In this document: positions 62,882 through 64,000 of the stretch, in pieces | Numbering within the stretch: the first letter of the stretch is position 1 | How the letters are laid out: each line of letters begins with the position of its first letter | NCBI RefSeq assembly: GCF_006540085.1 | Contig: NZ_BJOG01000009.1 | Location: 124,001-188,000 of the forward strand | DNA: 64,000 bases | From: Microbacterium oxydans | GTDB lineage: Bacteria; Actinomycetota; Actinomycetes; Actinomycetales; Microbacteriaceae | Direction of reading: 5' to 3' | Program-made: the position numbers and the translations under genes | The notes under the pieces: model-generated | Told to the model about the DNA's origin: nothing | Database searches by the model: none | Seen by the model: the letters and a program-made list of their open reading frames with translations, nothing else

Positions 62882-64000
62882 GCGTCCTCCTTCACGTCAT
62901 CAGCGCCCGAGGGCGGGGTCAGGGTGGCAAGAGAGAGGGTGTCGGCACGGGGAGCGGCGAGCACCGCGACGCCGAAGCGTCCGAGCTCCAGACGGCCCGC
63001 ATGACGCACGCCGGTGAGCAGGTCAACGCCCGGCGACGGGATCTCGAACGCGACGGGCGAGCGCCCGTGATTCAGGTAGAACGTGTAGTCGGTGGCGTCG
63101 TCTGCTCGGGTGACGACCTCGACGTCGACGTCCGTCTGCTCGCGAGCGGGAAGGCCCGCGGTGCGCAGGACGTCGCGGAACACCGTGAGCAGACCGTCCG
63201 GTTCGAACATCGCACTGACGTACCAGGCCGACCCTTCCCCCGCCGCGCGACGGGTCACCGCCGGCAGGCCGTCGAGCTCACCACTCGCATACGTGGCACG
63301 CGCCTCGACGTCGTCATCCGCTTCGAGCCATTCGCTCCAGGAGGTCACCGTCAGGAGCTCGCCCGCGAAGTCGATGCTCTCGGTCAGCCCGTCGGCGATC
63401 GGCCACTGCTCGTCGACCTCGATGCCGAGCAGGTCGCGCAGCAGTCCTGGCGCTCCGCCGTCGTGCACCTTCTCGGTGGCATCCACCACTCCCGAGAACG
63501 GCCCGACCACGAGGTGCCCTCCGCGTTCGACGAACGCCTGCAGCGCCTCGGCCTGCGGCTGCTCCACGATGTAGAGGTTCGGCACCACGACCACGTCGTA
63601 GCGGTCGAACGGTCCCGTCGCACGCACCGCATCCACCGGCTGGCCGAGCGTGTACAGCGCCCGGTGCCAGGCGCGGGCCTGCTGTGCCCACTGCAACCGC
63701 TGCGAGGGCAGCGACTCGACGGCGCTGGTGCCCCACCACGAGTCCCAGTCCACCACCAGCGCCACGCGCGAGCGCACCCGGGTACCGCGCACGGGTTCGA
63801 GCTTCTTCAGCTCATTGCCCAGCGCCTTGGTCTCCTGGAAGCTGCGCGAACGCTCGCCTCTGTGGCCGAGCATCGAGGAGTGGAACTTCTCCTGGCCGTA
63901 CTTCGCCTGGCGCCACTGGAAGAACATCACGGCGTCGGAGCCGTGGGCGACGGCCTGCAGGCTCTCGACGCGGATCTTGCCAGGAGCCTTGGGCACGTTC
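62878..64000 (-). CDS. GH42 beta-galactosidase, 3' part (cut by window edge)
   Basis: The visible 372 or so residues are the C-terminal part of a GH42 beta-galactosidase. They cover the end of the catalytic barrel (VAHGSDAVMFFQWRQAKYGQEKFHSS), the trimerisation domain (ALVVDWDSWWGTS, then HRALYTLGQPVDAVRATGPF, VVPNLYIVEQPQAEALQAFV) and the small beta domain (TFYLNHGRSPVAFEIPSPG). The N-terminal catalytic residues lie beyond base 64000. Its stop overlaps gcvPA (ATGA), so lactose/galactoside hydrolysis and glycine decarboxylation genes share a transcript. Confidence 0.93.
   Translation of the reverse strand, partial: NVPKAPGKIRVESLQAVAHGSDAVMFFQWRQAKYGQEKFHSSMLGHRGERSRSFQETKALGNELKKLEPVRGTRVRSRVALVVDWDSWWGTSAVESLPSQRLQWAQQARAWHRALYTLGQPVDAVRATGPFDRYDVVVVPNLYIVEQPQAEALQAFVERGGHLVVGPFSGVVDATEKVHDGGAPGLLRDLLGIEVDEQWPIADGLTESIDFAGELLTVTSWSEWLEADDDVEARATYASGELDGLPAVTRRAAGEGSAWYVSAMFEPDGLLTVFRDVLRTAGLPAREQTDVDVEVVTRADDATDYTFYLNHGRSPVAFEIPSPGVDLLTGVRHAGRLELGRFGVAVLAAPRADTLSLATLTPPSGADDVKEDA

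Overview
The window comes from a high-GC actinobacterium, most likely a Microbacteriaceae member such as Microbacterium. I infer this from GC-rich codon usage, many ATGA/GTGA/TTGA stop-start overlaps, leaderless promoters of the TANNNT type, a large LuxR-type ATPase regulator, a DUF3516 helicase, DtxR-type iron control and a roadblock/GTPase module. No rRNA, tRNA, insertion sequence, prophage or CRISPR array was seen. Genes are packed so tightly that no gene-free stretch exceeds 300 bases.

Layout. 1-7864: K+-uptake operon kdpFABCDE preceded by a 27-residue membrane micro-ORF. 7846-10271: TspO-like protein, then a TetR repressor divergent from a haloperoxidase-like hydrolase, with two matching operators. 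10428-15435: ferric-siderophore importer (binding protein, two FecCD permeases, ATPase) plus a siderophore reductase, behind a DtxR/IdeR-type iron box. 15607-20225: cold-shock protein, LuxR-type ATPase regulator, small conserved protein, DUF998 membrane protein. 20292-25095: TetR, NCS1 permease, DUF917 and HyuA-type proteins. 25203-34226: SRPBCC, FUSC, AlkD-like, a conservon-like roadblock-GTPase-roadblock module, deoD, putP and a helicase.

34204-48005 is the most interesting region. It looks like a small ribosomally made, YcaO-modified peptide system with dedicated metal-type transport. Leftward from 41957 run a 32-residue precursor peptide too short for routine ORF calling, a ThiF-like leader-binding partner, an S15-type hydrolase, a YcaO cyclodehydratase, a SagB-type oxidoreductase and a two-gene ABC exporter. 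Rightward from 42068 run a beta-propeller protein, an S9 peptidase and a complete FecCD-type importer. The two operons share one promoter region that holds a Fur/Zur-family palindrome (42030-42048). The arrangement suggests a peptide metallophore that is made, exported, re-imported and hydrolysed under metal control, zinc being the best guess. This function is inferred.

48085-53104 holds a VOC protein and a VanRS-VanY-racemase-ligase set resembling glycopeptide-resistance or wall-remodelling clusters. 53186-58615 holds an azoreductase/HxlR pair, an AraC/GyrI pair, an unusual zinc-ribbon SDR, an ArsR-VOC pair and a classical SDR. 58666-64000 holds an AcoX-like NAD-kinase-family protein, the two-subunit glycine decarboxylase gcvPA-gcvPB and the 3' end of a GH42 beta-galactosidase cut by the window edge.

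Three intergenic regions carry copies of one palindromic repeat with TTCGAATCGCGC arms. At least ten genes have a TANNNT hexamer 6-7 nt before their ATG, which predicts leaderless mRNAs.
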